Shown one piece after another: positions 25,428 to 34,400 of a DNA stretch of 64,000 nucleotides (positions within the stretch are counted from its first letter, which is position 1; every line of letters begins with the position of its first letter). A program made the position numbers and the translations under genes. The notes under the pieces were generated by a model, which had not been told where the DNA came from, made no database searches, and was given only the letters and a program-made list of their open reading frames with translations. The stretch comes from Deltaproteobacteria bacterium (GTDB lineage: Bacteria; Desulfobacterota; Desulfomonilia; UBA1062), in assembly GCA_018433085.1 (NCBI GenBank), contig JAHDRW010000030.1, forward strand, positions 20,040 to 84,039, in the 5' to 3' direction.

Positions 25428-25876
25428 ATCCTTTCGAACTCCTCCCGGCTGAAGGCCCGTGCGGCCTGGTGCCCGGTGTGGGCTCTCAGGGAGCCCTCTG
25501 TTACGTCGGTCACCACAAGGTAGTGGGGCCTCGAGACGACCCAGAAGCCCAAGTCCACGAGTACGATCACCGGTTTGCCCGCATCCGTGAAACGCCTGAG
25601 ATCATCGATGACCCCCTGCGCGAGCCGGGTTCTGAAACCCCTTTCCCGGGCGTATGTCTCCAGGTCGGTGACGAGCGAACCCTTGAGCCCCTCGCAGTAC
25701 ACGGCCTGCGCTATCGTGCCCTGGTCGACGTCGCGCCCGTAGTACGCCAAGACCGAGGAGAGGGCGGCAGGGCCGCAGAAGCGGGACTCCTGCCTGACGA
25801 AGGGTACGCCCTCTATCCCGGATGCATCGGCGATGCTAAGCGAAAAGAGCGCGAGGAGCAGAATCAGCAGCTTCAC
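25385..25876 (-). CDS. C39-like cysteine peptidase (PA2778-type N-terminal domain)
   Basis: A 163-residue exported protein with a signal sequence (KLLILLLALFSLSIADA) and a papain-like C39 domain. The catalytic Cys lies in SRFCGPAALSSVLAYYG, the His in SRPHYLVVTDV, and the domain ends RIWKRKGSVYLL. C39 domains usually cleave double-glycine leaders, but this stand-alone family has no known substrate. The start is GTG 25876, inside the end of the PA2779-like gene (41-base overlap), pointing to translational coupling. Confidence 0.75.
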   Translation of the reverse strand: MKLLILLLALFSLSIADASGIEGVPFVRQESRFCGPAALSSVLAYYGRDVDQGTIAQAVYCEGLKGSLVTDLETYARERGFRTRLAQGVIDDLRRFTDAGKPVIVLVDLGFWVVSRPHYLVVTDVTEGSLRAHTGHQAARAFSREEFERIWKRKGSVYLLVFP

Positions 25877-26276
25877 CGTTCAGCGTGATAATGATGTCTT
25901 TGCCCAGCAGCTTGAGAATTACAATGACCAGGATGACGACGATCAACACCCCGATCACCGCACCCAGCCCGTCTCCGCCTGCAAGCACGTCATCCGAGGC
26001 CTGGGCCAGGAGATGGATCTGGGAGGGCGTCATTTCCGAGAGCTTTGCCCTGACCTCTTCGGCCGAGAGCCCGTATGCCCGGAGCTTTTCCTGGACGAGC
26101 CTGTTTTCCAGAGCAAGCTGAACCTTTTCCACATCCTGTTGGATCAGGGTGTCGCCGGCATCTCCGGAAAGGCCCTTCGAAGGGATCATGGCGGCCCACG
26201 CGGGAGACACGAGGAAGCCGATCATGTAGGCGGTAACGGTCAGCACGAGGACCCGGTTTCTCATCAACGATGTCAT
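25836..26276 (-). CDS. PA2779-family small membrane protein
   Basis: A 146-residue protein: an N-terminal hydrophobic segment (LVLTVTAYMIGFLVSPAWA), a central helical domain (QDVEKVQLALENRLVQEKL, GLSAEEVRAKLSEMTPSQ), a glycine hinge (DVLAGGDGLGAV) and a C-terminal membrane helix (IGVLIVVILVIVILKLLG). This is the pattern of PA2779-family proteins, which sit beside PA2778 C39 peptidases. They may be the peptidase's partner or substrate; the GG before the membrane helix is a tempting cleavage site. ATG 26276 follows AGGAGG. First gene of the trio. Confidence 0.75.
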   Translation of the reverse strand: MTSLMRNRVLVLTVTAYMIGFLVSPAWAAMIPSKGLSGDAGDTLIQQDVEKVQLALENRLVQEKLRAYGLSAEEVRAKLSEMTPSQIHLLAQASDDVLAGGDGLGAVIGVLIVVILVIVILKLLGKDIIITLNGEAADSAPRALFA

Positions 26277-26460
26277 TGTCTTACCTCCTCTTCTCAATTT
26301 TATCTCCAGATATCCCGCTTTTGCGCGGTATGTCAATCCTTCTTCCCTTATCCGCGAAGGAGGACGGGATGGACGGGCCTGCTTTCCCGTAAAGAGCGTG
26401 CGCGGGGAGCAGGATCACGGGGCGCGCCTTTTTTTGTTCACGCCGATGATTGTTCTGGTT

Positions 26461-26835
26461 TCACTTGATCATCCTGATGGTGAGAGGATACCGGTAGAGT
26501 TCGTTGTTGCTCGCCTTGACAGCGGCTATGATGGTGAGGACCAGATCCGCCACTACGATCAGCGCCACCACCGGATAAAAGAGGAACCCGATCAGCACGG
26601 GGGTGAAACCGATGGCGATGATGAGGGCGATAACGGCATAGATCGTCATGGATATCTGGAAATTCATGGACTCCTTGCCCTGATCGTTGACGCTGGGGTA
26701 CTTGTCCTTGGTGAACAGCCAAACAATGAACGGACCCAGGATATTCCCGAACGGAATGCCCAGCAGGACGATCAGTGCGGACAAATGGCTGATGATGGCC
26801 CAGGTCCGGGCCTTTTCGTCATGGATCATCTCCAT
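26461..26835 (-). CDS. DUF4870-family membrane protein
   Basis: A 124-residue inner-membrane protein with three or four membrane segments. The family motif is clear: AIISHLSALIVLLGIPFGNILGP, then FTKDKYPSVNDQGKESMNFQ on the cytoplasmic side. DUF4870 (Tic20-like) proteins are widespread and uncharacterised. The ATG has AAGGAGAAG upstream. It stands alone, 184 bases before the PA2779-like start, and is unlikely to be functionally linked. Confidence 0.8.
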   Translation of the reverse strand: MEMIHDEKARTWAIISHLSALIVLLGIPFGNILGPFIVWLFTKDKYPSVNDQGKESMNFQISMTIYAVIALIIAIGFTPVLIGFLFYPVVALIVVADLVLTIIAAVKASNNELYRYPLTIRMIK

Positions 26836-27007
26836 CTTTCTTCTCCTTCCTTTTCTGATACATCTTCAATAGTATCTCCGCGGCCGAGAGCAAAGACGTA
26901 TTTCAAGCACGAGGCAAGTATGTGATAAGAATGGCTGTGGACAGGATAGATCATATTGATATTATAATACATGGAATAATCGACTCATGATGGAAAGGAA
27001 TACTGTT

Positions 27008-27565
27008 ATGAGACAGAGCTGTCTGTTGTTCACTCTGGCGCTTCTCGGGTCCCTGAGCCTGTGCACCCCGGCGCAGGCCCTGGTGGGAGAGTTCTACCTC
27101 GGCGGCGGCGTCGGCAGGGCCACTTTGGAAGACGAGTTCACCGCTGACGATTTTAAGGAAGACGACACGGCGTTCAAGGCATTCACCGGGTATCGTCTCA
27201 CCCTGCTGCCTGTTCTCGACTTCGCGGTGGAGGCCGGCTACCGGGACCTCGGCGATCCAGGAGACACCGTGGCGGGGCAGAGCATCGACGCCGGTCTCAC
27301 GGGGTACGACCTGGCGGGCCTGGTGATCACATCGATCGGGCCGGTGGACCTCTTCCTGAAGGCGGGCGGGATGAATTACGACTACGAGCTGGAGTTCTCC
27401 GGGGCCGGGGAAGACCGGGATTATGACGGAACCGCCGCACTGTACGGGGCGGGCGTGGGGGTGCGCTTCTGGAAGCTCGGCGCCCGGGTCGAGTACGAAT
27501 ACATCGACGTGGATGAGCTCGAGAGGTCGAGCACGTACTGGCTCAGCCTCTACCTCAGGTTCTGA
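27008..27565 (+). CDS. outer-membrane beta-barrel protein (OmpA/porin-like)
   Basis: About 185 residues: signal peptide (LLFTLALLGSLSLCTPAQA) and then alternating polar/hydrophobic strands typical of a small 8-stranded barrel, for instance LVGEFYLGGGVGRA, FTGYRLTLLPVLDFAVEAGYRDLG, VDLFLKAGGMNYDYELEF, and a C-terminal strand ending in Phe (YWLSLYLRF), the outer-membrane sorting signal. Function unknown. I chose ATG 27008; two further ATGs at 26987 and 26990 are possible. The stop lies 13 bases from the convergent pqiC stop. Confidence 0.75.
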   Translation: MRQSCLLFTLALLGSLSLCTPAQALVGEFYLGGGVGRATLEDEFTADDFKEDDTAFKAFTGYRLTLLPVLDFAVEAGYRDLGDPGDTVAGQSIDAGLTGYDLAGLVITSIGPVDLFLKAGGMNYDYELEFSGAGEDRDYDGTAALYGAGVGVRFWKLGARVEYEYIDVDELERSSTYWLSLYLRF

Positions 27566-27578
27566 CCTTTTTCGCCGG

Positions 27579-28208
27579 CTACTGGCGGTCACGGGCCGTC
27601 GGCAGGGTGGCGACGGCCTGTGCTATCTCCCTGCTCAGGCCTGCGATCAGCTCGCTGTGGGCTGAGACGAGCGACGTGTAGTCATCGCCGGCCACGGGCT
27701 CCACGAACCTGGACCTGCGGCTCTGGACCGTCCGGCCGTCTCCGGCTTCGACAAGGGACCATTCGGCGTCCAGAACGGCCCGGCCTCCGAGACTTCCCTC
27801 CAGGCGGTTCACCCGGACCTGCAGCCGGTAGTCCAGGGGTCTGGATCGTCCTGCGGGCAGGGTTTTCACCACGTCCGCGCAGGTCAGCGACTCCAGGTTC
27901 TGCGCGACGACCCGGGCGATGTTCTCATCGAGCGGCTCTGCCCACTGGTTGAACTCCGAGATGGCGAGCTCGTTTCTGCCTGTCCGGACCATGATCTGGC
28001 GCCGGTCGAGATACGAGGGCACCTCGACCGGACGCATGCCGATGGTCATGCACGCCTTTCCTGTCCCGTCGCTGTCCCCGGTCCGGGCCGCGGGCTCCAG
28101 GAGGTAGTAGGCGGGGGGCTGCGTGGTTGCGCACCCGCCAAGGCTGAGCGCCGGCCCGAGCGCGACTGCCATGATGACGAGCAGCACCGGTTGCATCGGA
28201 ATCTTCAT
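27579..28208 (-). CDS. PqiC-like ABC-transport auxiliary lipoprotein
   Basis: A 209-residue lipoprotein: signal peptide and lipobox (LGGC, Cys at about residue 26), then the auxiliary-component domain (YYLLEPAA, VEVPSYLDRRQIMVRTGRNELAISEFNQWAEPLDENIARVV). PqiC proteins sit at the outer membrane and receive the MCE tunnel protein of the same operon. Last gene of mlaE-mlaF-mlaD-pqiC, 14 bases after mlaD. Phospholipid transport between membranes is the expected role. Confidence 0.85.
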   Translation of the reverse strand: MKIPMQPVLLVIMAVALGPALSLGGCATTQPPAYYLLEPAARTGDSDGTGKACMTIGMRPVEVPSYLDRRQIMVRTGRNELAISEFNQWAEPLDENIARVVAQNLESLTCADVVKTLPAGRSRPLDYRLQVRVNRLEGSLGGRAVLDAEWSLVEAGDGRTVQSRRSRFVEPVAGDDYTSLVSAHSELIAGLSREIAQAVATLPTARDRQ

Positions 28209-28222
28209 GCTTTTCCCCCTCC

Positions 28223-29191
28223 TTACTGACCGCCCTTGCCGCGGATGAGCGCCTCGGGATGCCGCTCGAGATAATCCGCCAGGTTGCGGATCGACTCTGC
28301 CGCGGCAGAGATCTCCTGCAATGTATCGCTCAACTGATAGACCACGGACGAGTCGCCGTCAGTGGCATCCCCGATCGAGCCGAAGGTCTGCTCGGCCTGC
28401 GACATGGCCGACTCCGTGGCGCGGGCCGTGCGATCGATCCCGGCCTGCATCGCCGTCACCCGGGAATCGATGTTCCTCACCAGTTGACGGGTCTCGGATA
28501 TGGTTGCCTTGAGCTCCCCGGAGATGGGTTTCACCTGGCCGTCCACGTCCCGTATCAGGCTGCGAATGTCCGCCAGGGTGAGATTGAGCGAGGTGACGGT
28601 TTCCTTGAGCTCGGGTGACGTGGCCGCCTCCTCGATTCCCTCCACCGCGGAGATGAGCTTGGTGGCGAGCTCGTTTAAGGGGAGGTTCTCGATGGCCCTG
28701 GTGAACTGTTCGAGGCTGGAGGGGATGGTGGGTATCTCCGGATACCTGCTCTCCGTATCCACCAGGCGAACGGGCTTGTCCGGGTAGAAATCCAGGGCGA
28801 TGACGAGCTGGCCGGTCAGGACGTTCTGCATCTGGAGCTGGGCCTTGAGGCCCTTGTCGACGAGCTGTCTGAAATACTGCTGCTGGGCCGACCTGCTCTG
28901 CGCACCGGTAATGGTCTGGGGATCGAGCTCGGCGAGCACGGGTATGCGGACCGATGCGGCGTCGGGGTCGAAACGAAGGCTGATATTTTTCACGGACCCG
29001 ACCCTGACCCCCCTGAATACCACGGGCGCCCCTTCGTACAGTCCTTTCACCGACCCCTCGAAGTACATCACGTAGATTGGCCGCTGGGAAAAGTACTCCC
29101 CCGACCCGAAGAGGATGATGCCCGCCACCGCCAGGATGGCGGCTCCGATGACGAATGCGCCGATGAGTGTCTTGTTTATTTTTTCTTTCAT
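28223..29191 (-). CDS. MlaD/MCE-family substrate-binding protein
   Basis: A 322-residue periplasmic protein anchored by one N-terminal membrane helix (LIGAFVIGAAILAVAGIILFG). One MCE domain follows (about 35-120: VMYFEGSVKGLYEGAPVVFRGVRVGSV), then a long helical region rich in heptads that probably forms a tunnel, longer than E. coli MlaD and closer to PqiB/YebT-type architecture. It would shuttle lipid across the periplasm. The start ATG 29191 follows AGAGAG. Third gene of the operon. Confidence 0.87.
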   Translation of the reverse strand: MKEKINKTLIGAFVIGAAILAVAGIILFGSGEYFSQRPIYVMYFEGSVKGLYEGAPVVFRGVRVGSVKNISLRFDPDAASVRIPVLAELDPQTITGAQSRSAQQQYFRQLVDKGLKAQLQMQNVLTGQLVIALDFYPDKPVRLVDTESRYPEIPTIPSSLEQFTRAIENLPLNELATKLISAVEGIEEAATSPELKETVTSLNLTLADIRSLIRDVDGQVKPISGELKATISETRQLVRNIDSRVTAMQAGIDRTARATESAMSQAEQTFGSIGDATDGDSSVVYQLSDTLQEISAAAESIRNLADYLERHPEALIRGKGGQ

Positions 29192-29247
29192 GTTTCTCTC
29201 TTTCAGGGACCTCTGTGACATATCATACGGGATTTGTCCCACCGATA

Positions 29248-30036
29248 TCATCCCTCCGGGGTGCTCTCCGGCCTCCCCCTGGTGAGGAATCTGCGGACCC
29301 TCGGATCCTCGGACTGCTCCAGAAGGACTCTGGGATTCCCCCATGCTATCATGGTCCTGTCGGCCGAGTCGAGAAAGATGGAGGTGTCCGCGATAGTGAA
29401 AATGCTTTCCAGATCGTGGGTGATGACCACGATGGTGGTATGGAGGTTCTCCCTGAGCTCCAGGATCAGCTCGTCCAGAAGCCGCGCGCTCACGGGATCC
29501 AGCCCTGCAGAGGGTTCGTCGAAAAAGAGGATTTCGGGGTCAAGGGCCATGGCCCGGGCCAGGGCCGCCCGCTTCATCATGCCCCCGCTGATCTCCGAGG
29601 GATAGGAGTTCTCGAAACCGGAGAGCCCCACCAGAGAGAGCTTGAAACTCACCAGGTCGCGGATTTCCCCGGATTTCAGGCCGGTGAATTCTTCCAGCGG
29701 CAGCGCCACGTTCTCGGCCAGGGTCATGGAGCTCCACAGTGCCCCCCGCTGGTAGAGGACGCCGATATGGCGAAGGATGTGCCTGCGGACATCCGGTTTG
29801 GTCTCCCAGAAGCTCGTACCGTCATAGAGCACGCGGCCCCGGGCAGGCTGGAGGAGCCCCACCATGGCCTTCATGAGCGTGCTCTTGCCGCTCCCGCTTC
29901 CGCCCATGACCACGAAGATTTCTCCCTGTCTCACCTGGAAGCCAATGTCGCTGAGCACGGTGGTGCCGTCATAGGACACGGTCACGTCGTGTACCGAGAT
30001 GGGGTGCTCGCGACCACGGTTCATATCCTTATTCAA
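29248..30036 (-). CDS. MlaF-like ABC transporter ATP-binding protein
   Basis: About 262 residues. All ABC motifs are present: Walker A GGSGSGKST, Q-loop, signature SEISGGMMKRAALARA, Walker B ILFFDEPSAGLDP and the switch His (ITHDLES). The ISGGM signature is typical of MlaF/Ttg2A lipid-transport ATPases. I chose a TTG start at 30036 because GGAGG lies four bases before it; ATG 30024 is the alternative with a poor site. It lies 16 bases after mlaE and 56 before mlaD. Confidence 0.88.
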   Translation of the reverse strand: MNKDMNRGREHPISVHDVTVSYDGTTVLSDIGFQVRQGEIFVVMGGSGSGKSTLMKAMVGLLQPARGRVLYDGTSFWETKPDVRRHILRHIGVLYQRGALWSSMTLAENVALPLEEFTGLKSGEIRDLVSFKLSLVGLSGFENSYPSEISGGMMKRAALARAMALDPEILFFDEPSAGLDPVSARLLDELILELRENLHTTIVVITHDLESIFTIADTSIFLDSADRTMIAWGNPRVLLEQSEDPRVRRFLTRGRPESTPEG

Positions 30037-30052
30037 GATGCCTCCATCTCTT

Positions 30053-31222
30053 TTAGATCCACAACGCATTGGTGATGACGGCAAAGACCCCGTCCGCCAC
30101 CACAATGAACACGATCCCGGCAACCACGGACCTCGTGGTTGCCTCGCCCACCGCTGACGCGCTCCTGCCGCAGCGCATTCCGTAGAAACACCCCGATATG
30201 GCGATGATGATGCCGAAGACGATGCTCTTGGATAGGCCGATCCCGAACTGGGTGAGGGTCAGGGCCGCACGGGTCTGGTCCAGATACTGGGGAAGCGAGA
30301 GATCGAACATGCTCACCCCGACGAGCGCCCCGCCCAGGATGCCGATGAGATCGGCGTAGATGGTGAGCAGGGGCATCATCACCACCAGCGCGATCATTCG
30401 GGGCAGTACCAGAAACTCCATGGGATCGATCCCCCACGTCCTGAAGGCGTCGATTTCCTCGTTGGTTTCCATGGTGCCCAGGTGCGCGGCAAAGGCGGCG
30501 CCGGTGCGGCCCATCATAATGATTGCGGTCATCATGGGCCCCATCTCCCGGGCCATGGCGATGCCCACTACATCGGCGATGTAGACCTGGGCCTCGAACA
30601 TCTTGAGCTGGACCGCGCCCACGAACGCCAGAATGACTCCCACCAGGGCGCTGATGAGAAAGATGATGGGCAGTGCGTTGGGCCCGCTCTGCTGCAGCAC
30701 GTGCACGAGCTCGGTCAACCGGAAGCGAGCCCTGCCCCGGGCGAGGCGCGCCAGGGAAAGGGCGGCGCTTCCGATGAATTCCAGGAGGTCGAAAAAAGAC
30801 CGGGAGAAGTCGATGGAACGCTCTCCGGCCAGGTCAAGGAAGGTTCGGCCCGGTTCCGGCCTTTTTGCATCCATCCTCCCGCCGAAGGCCGCGGCCAGAC
30901 GGAGCAGCCGCTGAACACCCGGGGGAAGCCCCTGCGGGTCCGCCTGGATACCGCGGCGCTCGCATTCCCGGAAGAACGCCGCGAGAAAGGTCGCAAGCGA
31001 GCTGTCCCAGGATACGATCTCCGAGGCATCGAACACGGCGTGCCGGATACCGGAGAGGTCGCCCGCACGGTCCAGAACGTCCTGCGCTCCGGGCAGGGGT
31101 TCCCCCATCCTCCAGATCCCCGCAACCCGGATCAGGATCGTGTCCTCCCCCCGGCGGCCCGGACTCGCGGAGCCGAATATCACTGGTTTGTTTTCAGTAT
31201 CCGCCATCTTATTTTCATGCAT
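30053..31222 (-). CDS. MlaE-like permease fused to an N-terminal STAS-like domain
   Basis: A 389-residue protein. The first 130 residues are soluble and resemble a STAS domain (AVFDASEIVSWDSSLATFLAAFFREC), which in E. coli is a separate protein (MlaB). The rest is a MlaE permease with five to six membrane helices and the family signature (MGPMMTAIIMMGRTGAAFAAHLGTM, NEEIDAFRTWGIDPMEFLVLPR). The fusion explains the absence of a separate mlaB. It would move phospholipids across the inner membrane. First gene of the operon; ATG 31222 follows GGAAGAG. Confidence 0.88.
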   Translation of the reverse strand: MHENKMADTENKPVIFGSASPGRRGEDTILIRVAGIWRMGEPLPGAQDVLDRAGDLSGIRHAVFDASEIVSWDSSLATFLAAFFRECERRGIQADPQGLPPGVQRLLRLAAAFGGRMDAKRPEPGRTFLDLAGERSIDFSRSFFDLLEFIGSAALSLARLARGRARFRLTELVHVLQQSGPNALPIIFLISALVGVILAFVGAVQLKMFEAQVYIADVVGIAMAREMGPMMTAIIMMGRTGAAFAAHLGTMETNEEIDAFRTWGIDPMEFLVLPRMIALVVMMPLLTIYADLIGILGGALVGVSMFDLSLPQYLDQTRAALTLTQFGIGLSKSIVFGIIIAISGCFYGMRCGRSASAVGEATTRSVVAGIVFIVVADGVFAVITNALWI

Positions 31223-31563
31223 ACCGTATTCTCTTCCATGGGTAAACCACCTTTCCTCCTATCGCGATGTGCAAACCGCCACCAACAGAACGTCCTCCGG
31301 GATGGTTATCCCGGCACAGAGGCCCGGCAACGGGGTGTTGGGGTGATGCTCATCCCGGACACCGCATCTCCGGTCGGTCCTGCCGTATGGTTCTGCTTGA
31401 TTCCTGTTGCTTTTCTCGCGAGCCTGTCCATATAATCCGCAGCCAGGATTGTGCGGCTCGAAGAGACAGCAGATACCGGTTGCGCCGGTGACCGGCCTGA
31501 TGAAAGAGCCTGAGAAAAAGGGCCCACCTGTATGGGGTGAGCAACTCGTAAGGAGAGGCAACT
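31223..31563. other. divergent intergenic region between mlaE and the YkgJ-like gene
   Basis: No gene is supported. The plus strand has the promoter at 31407-31436 and a leader of about 120 bases with a small hairpin (ACCGG-TTGCG-CCGGT near 31470-31490). No known riboswitch was recognised. Confidence 0.5.
31407..31436 (+). promoter_or_regulatory. sigma-70 promoter for the YkgJ-like gene
   Basis: TTGCTT (31407-31412), 18 bases, and a perfect TATAAT (31431-31436). It would give a leader of about 120 bases before the GTG start. Confidence 0.45.
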
Positions 31564-31938
31564 GTGGAAAGACCCAATCCGTGTCTTACGTGTGGGGCGT
31601 GTTGTGCGTATTATCGGGCATCGTTTTACTGGGCAGAGGCGGATGATGAAACACCCGGAGGGGTTCCGGTCGCTCTGACCCGGAAGCTCAACGAGCACAG
31701 GCGGGTGATGATCGGGTGCGAGGGAAGCAAGCCCCGGTGTATAGCCCTGGAAGGAACCGTCGGCGAGCAGGTCTGCTGCACTATCTATGAGAGGCGCTCC
31801 TCGGTCTGCCGCGAATTCGAGGCATCCTGGATCAACGGGAAGCCCAACGAGCGGTGCGACGCAGCCCGGATTGCCTGGGGACTCGCCCCGCTCGAGCCGG
31901 ATGCCTGGGACTTCCCGAATCTGCCCCGGGCGGCCTGA
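31564..31938 (+). CDS. YkgJ-family cysteine-cluster protein
   Basis: A 124-residue cytoplasmic protein with the YkgJ/UPF0153 cysteine pattern: CLTCGACCAYY, then CIALEG, CCTIYERRSSVCREFE and a late Cys (ERCDAAR). The eight or so cysteines probably bind zinc or an iron-sulfur cluster. Family function unknown. The start is GTG 31564, preceded by AGGAGAGG. Monocistronic. Confidence 0.82.
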   Translation: MERPNPCLTCGACCAYYRASFYWAEADDETPGGVPVALTRKLNEHRRVMIGCEGSKPRCIALEGTVGEQVCCTIYERRSSVCREFEASWINGKPNERCDAARIAWGLAPLEPDAWDFPNLPRAA

Positions 31939-32360
31939 GCCGGGAGCGGCCGCCGGGCATCCACTGCCCGCAATCCTTTGCCGCCCGGAAGCCGGGCCCT
32001 GATATCGGCAGACTGCCTGCCGAGAGTCTCTGCCTGCCGGTCCGCAGCGTCACCCATAGGGGAAGGCCCCGGCAGATTCCTCGAAAACCTTTCTGCTTCC
32101 GGCTTCGGCTGCATACGCATAGTATCCGGGAGCGAAATCCGCACGCGAATATCCACACACGGATATCAAGAAATCAAATTCCTTTTCCGATGGCTTAGCC
32201 TGTGGGCACCTGGAACGGATCACCGGGCACGCGGAAACGGGCTGGCGGGTGTTCGCCGGCCGGAACCGGGAACAGGATGGCCGTTGCGACGGGAAGCCTG
32301 TGTCGACGAGGGTCCTTGAAAAAATATCACGCGATTGCAGAGGATGGGTAGGTATCGGGA
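31939..32360. other. intergenic region, nothing recognised
   Basis: This stretch lies between the YkgJ-like gene and the damaged chemoreceptor gene. No supported gene, terminator or clear promoter was found. Confidence 0.45.
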
Positions 32361-33626
32361 ATGCTGAAGGACCTTGGTATCAAAGCAAAACTTGCAATAC
32401 TGGTAACCGGCGCGATCATTGTCGTGCTGATAGCGGCGACAAGCATCTGCTTTCTGAATTTCCAGAAAGAGCTCAAGAGAATCGCCCAGGCGAATCAGGA
32501 GACGAGGATACAGGTGTTTTGGGACCTCTTGAGGCAGAAGGGAGCGGAATTCCGGATCGAGGGCGACAGGCTGATGATCGGCGATTACGTGATCAACGGC
32601 AATCATGAGCTGCCCGATAAGGTTCAGGAGATCTGCGGCGGAACCGCCACCGTATTCATGCACGATGAGCGGGTCGCCACCAACGTGAGGAAGGGCGACA
32701 AAACCAGGGCCGTGGGCACGACCCTGAAAGGGGTGGCCTACGACACCGTTTCCCGGGAGCACCGTACCAGGGACGTGGACAGCGCGACCCAGGAGGTGGC
32801 CACGGGCGGCCAGGGCCTGTCCCAGGCGACCCAGGAGCAGGCTGCGGCCATTGAACAGGTAGCGGCCACCATCGAGGAAATGACCGCCTCCATCAAGAAC
32901 AACGCCCTGAACGCGGACAAGGGCCGTGAGATGGCGCTGACCATGGTAAATATGGCCAGCACGAGCGGCAATGCCTCCCAGCGGCTCATGGAGGCCATGG
33001 ACGAGATATCGGTTGCCTCCAGAAGGGTCGGGGATATCATTACGACCGCCAACGAGGTGGCGTTCCAGACCAATCTCCTTGCGCTCAACGCCGCCGTGGA
33101 AGCCGCCCGTGCCGGTGAGCACGGGGAAGAGTTTGCCGTGGTCGCCGAAGAGGTGAGGGCGCTTGCCCGGCGTTCCGCCGAGGCGGCCAATGAGATCAAG
33201 GGCCTTATCGAGGACACGGTGCAGAAGGTCAACGCCGGAGACGAAATCGTCCGGAACTCGGTGGAGTCGCTCAACCAGATCATCGCCAACATCAACGATC
33301 TCTCCCGGAATATGGATGAGATCGCTGCGGCGTAGGGCGAGCAGGCTACCGGTGTGGACGAGGTCAATCGTGCGCTCGCTCAGATCGACGGCACCACCCA
33401 GCAGAACGCATCCATCGTGGAGGAGCTGGCAATGACCTCCGACGCCCTGCGCTCCGAAGCCGGACAGCTTGCCGACCCGGTGGAGCAGTTCCGGGTCTCG
33501 GATGCAACCCGGACAGTGCCCTCCGGGCAGACGCGTCAGGGGAAGGGAAGGTCCCGGCATACCGGGAGAGCCGTATCCCCGGGCGCGTATCCTCGGACGT
33601 TCGGAAGAACCGGGATGCTGATATGA
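32361..33626 (+). pseudogene. methyl-accepting chemotaxis protein, internally deleted and interrupted by an amber stop
   Basis: The frame starts with a membrane helix (about residues 10-32) and a Cache-type sensor ([36 protein letters not shown]). At about residue 133 it jumps straight into the signalling coiled coil, so the second membrane helix and HAMP domain are missing. The hairpin tip is intact ([20 protein letters not shown]). At 33333-33335 an in-frame TAG replaces a residue inside IAAA-GEQATGVDEVN; the same frame then continues to 33626. A single C-to-A change from TCG would explain the stop. Probably a decaying gene; without the stop the product would be 421 residues. Confidence 0.8.
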
Positions 33627-33769
33627 CGACCGGAGGTTTTGAGGAGTTTTAGGAAAGAAGGCTCATTGCGGGGGTCCGTTCAAACCGGAACAGCCCACAT
33701 GCCGTGAACCGTGAGGGGAAAGCCCGCCAGGGGCGATGACACACGGCATGCGGTGCGTGTATCAGATGC

Positions 33770-33793
33770 GGATACCGGCGCTCGCCGGTATCC
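33770..33793. other. perfect hairpin downstream of the Rho-N-like gene
   Basis: GGATACCGGC (33770-33779) and GCCGGTATCC (33784-33793) form a perfect 10-bp stem with a 4-base loop. It lies 38 bases past the stop of the minus-strand gene at 33831. No T-run follows on either strand. Confidence 0.45.
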
Positions 33794-33830
33794 TCCCGAA
33801 GGGCGGGCCCTGGTCGGACACACATGCCTC

Positions 33831-34187
33831 CTATGCCGACTTGCGCGAGAGCTTTTTGAGCCGGTTGATCCGCCGGCGGAGGATCTCCGCCCGTGACTTG
33901 TCCTGGACGGATTTTTTCTCCTCGCGCAGCTCGACGATCTTTTTTTTGATTTCCTGCCTGGTCAGCTCGGCTTTCGGCTCGGCCTTCTTCTTTTTGGCAG
34001 GAAGATCGTCATTGATGCCTCTGGCCTTTTTTATGAACGCCACGAGCTCGTCCTTCTTCATGTCGCTGACAGCGATCTCGGTGTGCTCGTGGGGGATGGC
34101 CAGGGCAATCTCCCTGAGGTCCTTGACCGTCATCTTTTCGAGGGGTTTGTTCTCTCTGGCCGGATGGTTCTTATGTTCTTCCGTCAT
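33831..34187 (-). CDS. Rho N-terminal (SAP-like) domain protein
   Basis: A 118-residue highly charged protein. Residues 15-55 match the Rho N-terminal helix-extended-helix domain (LEKMTVKDLREIALAIPHEH, MKKDELVAFIKKARGI). The remainder is a Lys/Arg/Glu-rich helix, likely coiled coil (LTRQEIKKKIVELREEKK). The RNA-binding and ATPase parts of Rho are absent. Nucleic-acid binding is plausible. ATG 34187 follows AGGAGGAAAAC. Such stand-alone proteins occur in several Desulfobacterota; role unknown. Confidence 0.72.
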   Translation of the reverse strand: MTEEHKNHPARENKPLEKMTVKDLREIALAIPHEHTEIAVSDMKKDELVAFIKKARGINDDLPAKKKKAEPKAELTRQEIKKKIVELREEKKSVQDKSRAEILRRRINRLKKLSRKSA

Positions 34188-34349
34188 GTTTTCCTCCTTC
34201 CTCATATTAAGAATAATGAAAAATGTCCTGCGCATCGGGCCGCGATCCTTACCAGGTCTGATGGAAGGGATCGCGTCGCGCCGGGAATAATGAAATTGTA
34301 TATGAATGGACTATCCCAGACAACTGAAAAAAGCACGGGAGCTTACAGG

Positions 34350-34385
34350 AAAAACTGGCGTTCCTTACCCTTCGGAAAGGAAGGC
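34350..34385 (-). terminator. terminator of the polysaccharide export gene
   Basis: On the minus strand GCCTTCCTT (34385-34377) pairs with AAGGAACGC (34366-34358), one mismatch, followed by CAGTTTTT. It starts 16 bases after the stop at 34401. Confidence 0.6.
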
Positions 34386-34400
34386 GGTCTCAAAGGGCGA

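Noticed and set aside
26400..26435. GCGCG...CGCGC hairpin followed by seven T residues on the plus strand
   Set aside because: It looks like a terminator, but the loop is 18 bases and no plus-strand gene ends within 1.5 kb, so it cannot be assigned.
33333..33335. Pyrrolysine insertion at the amber codon of the chemoreceptor gene
   Set aside because: The site corresponds to an ordinary small residue in chemoreceptors, and the gene has a second lesion; a nonsense mutation is simpler.
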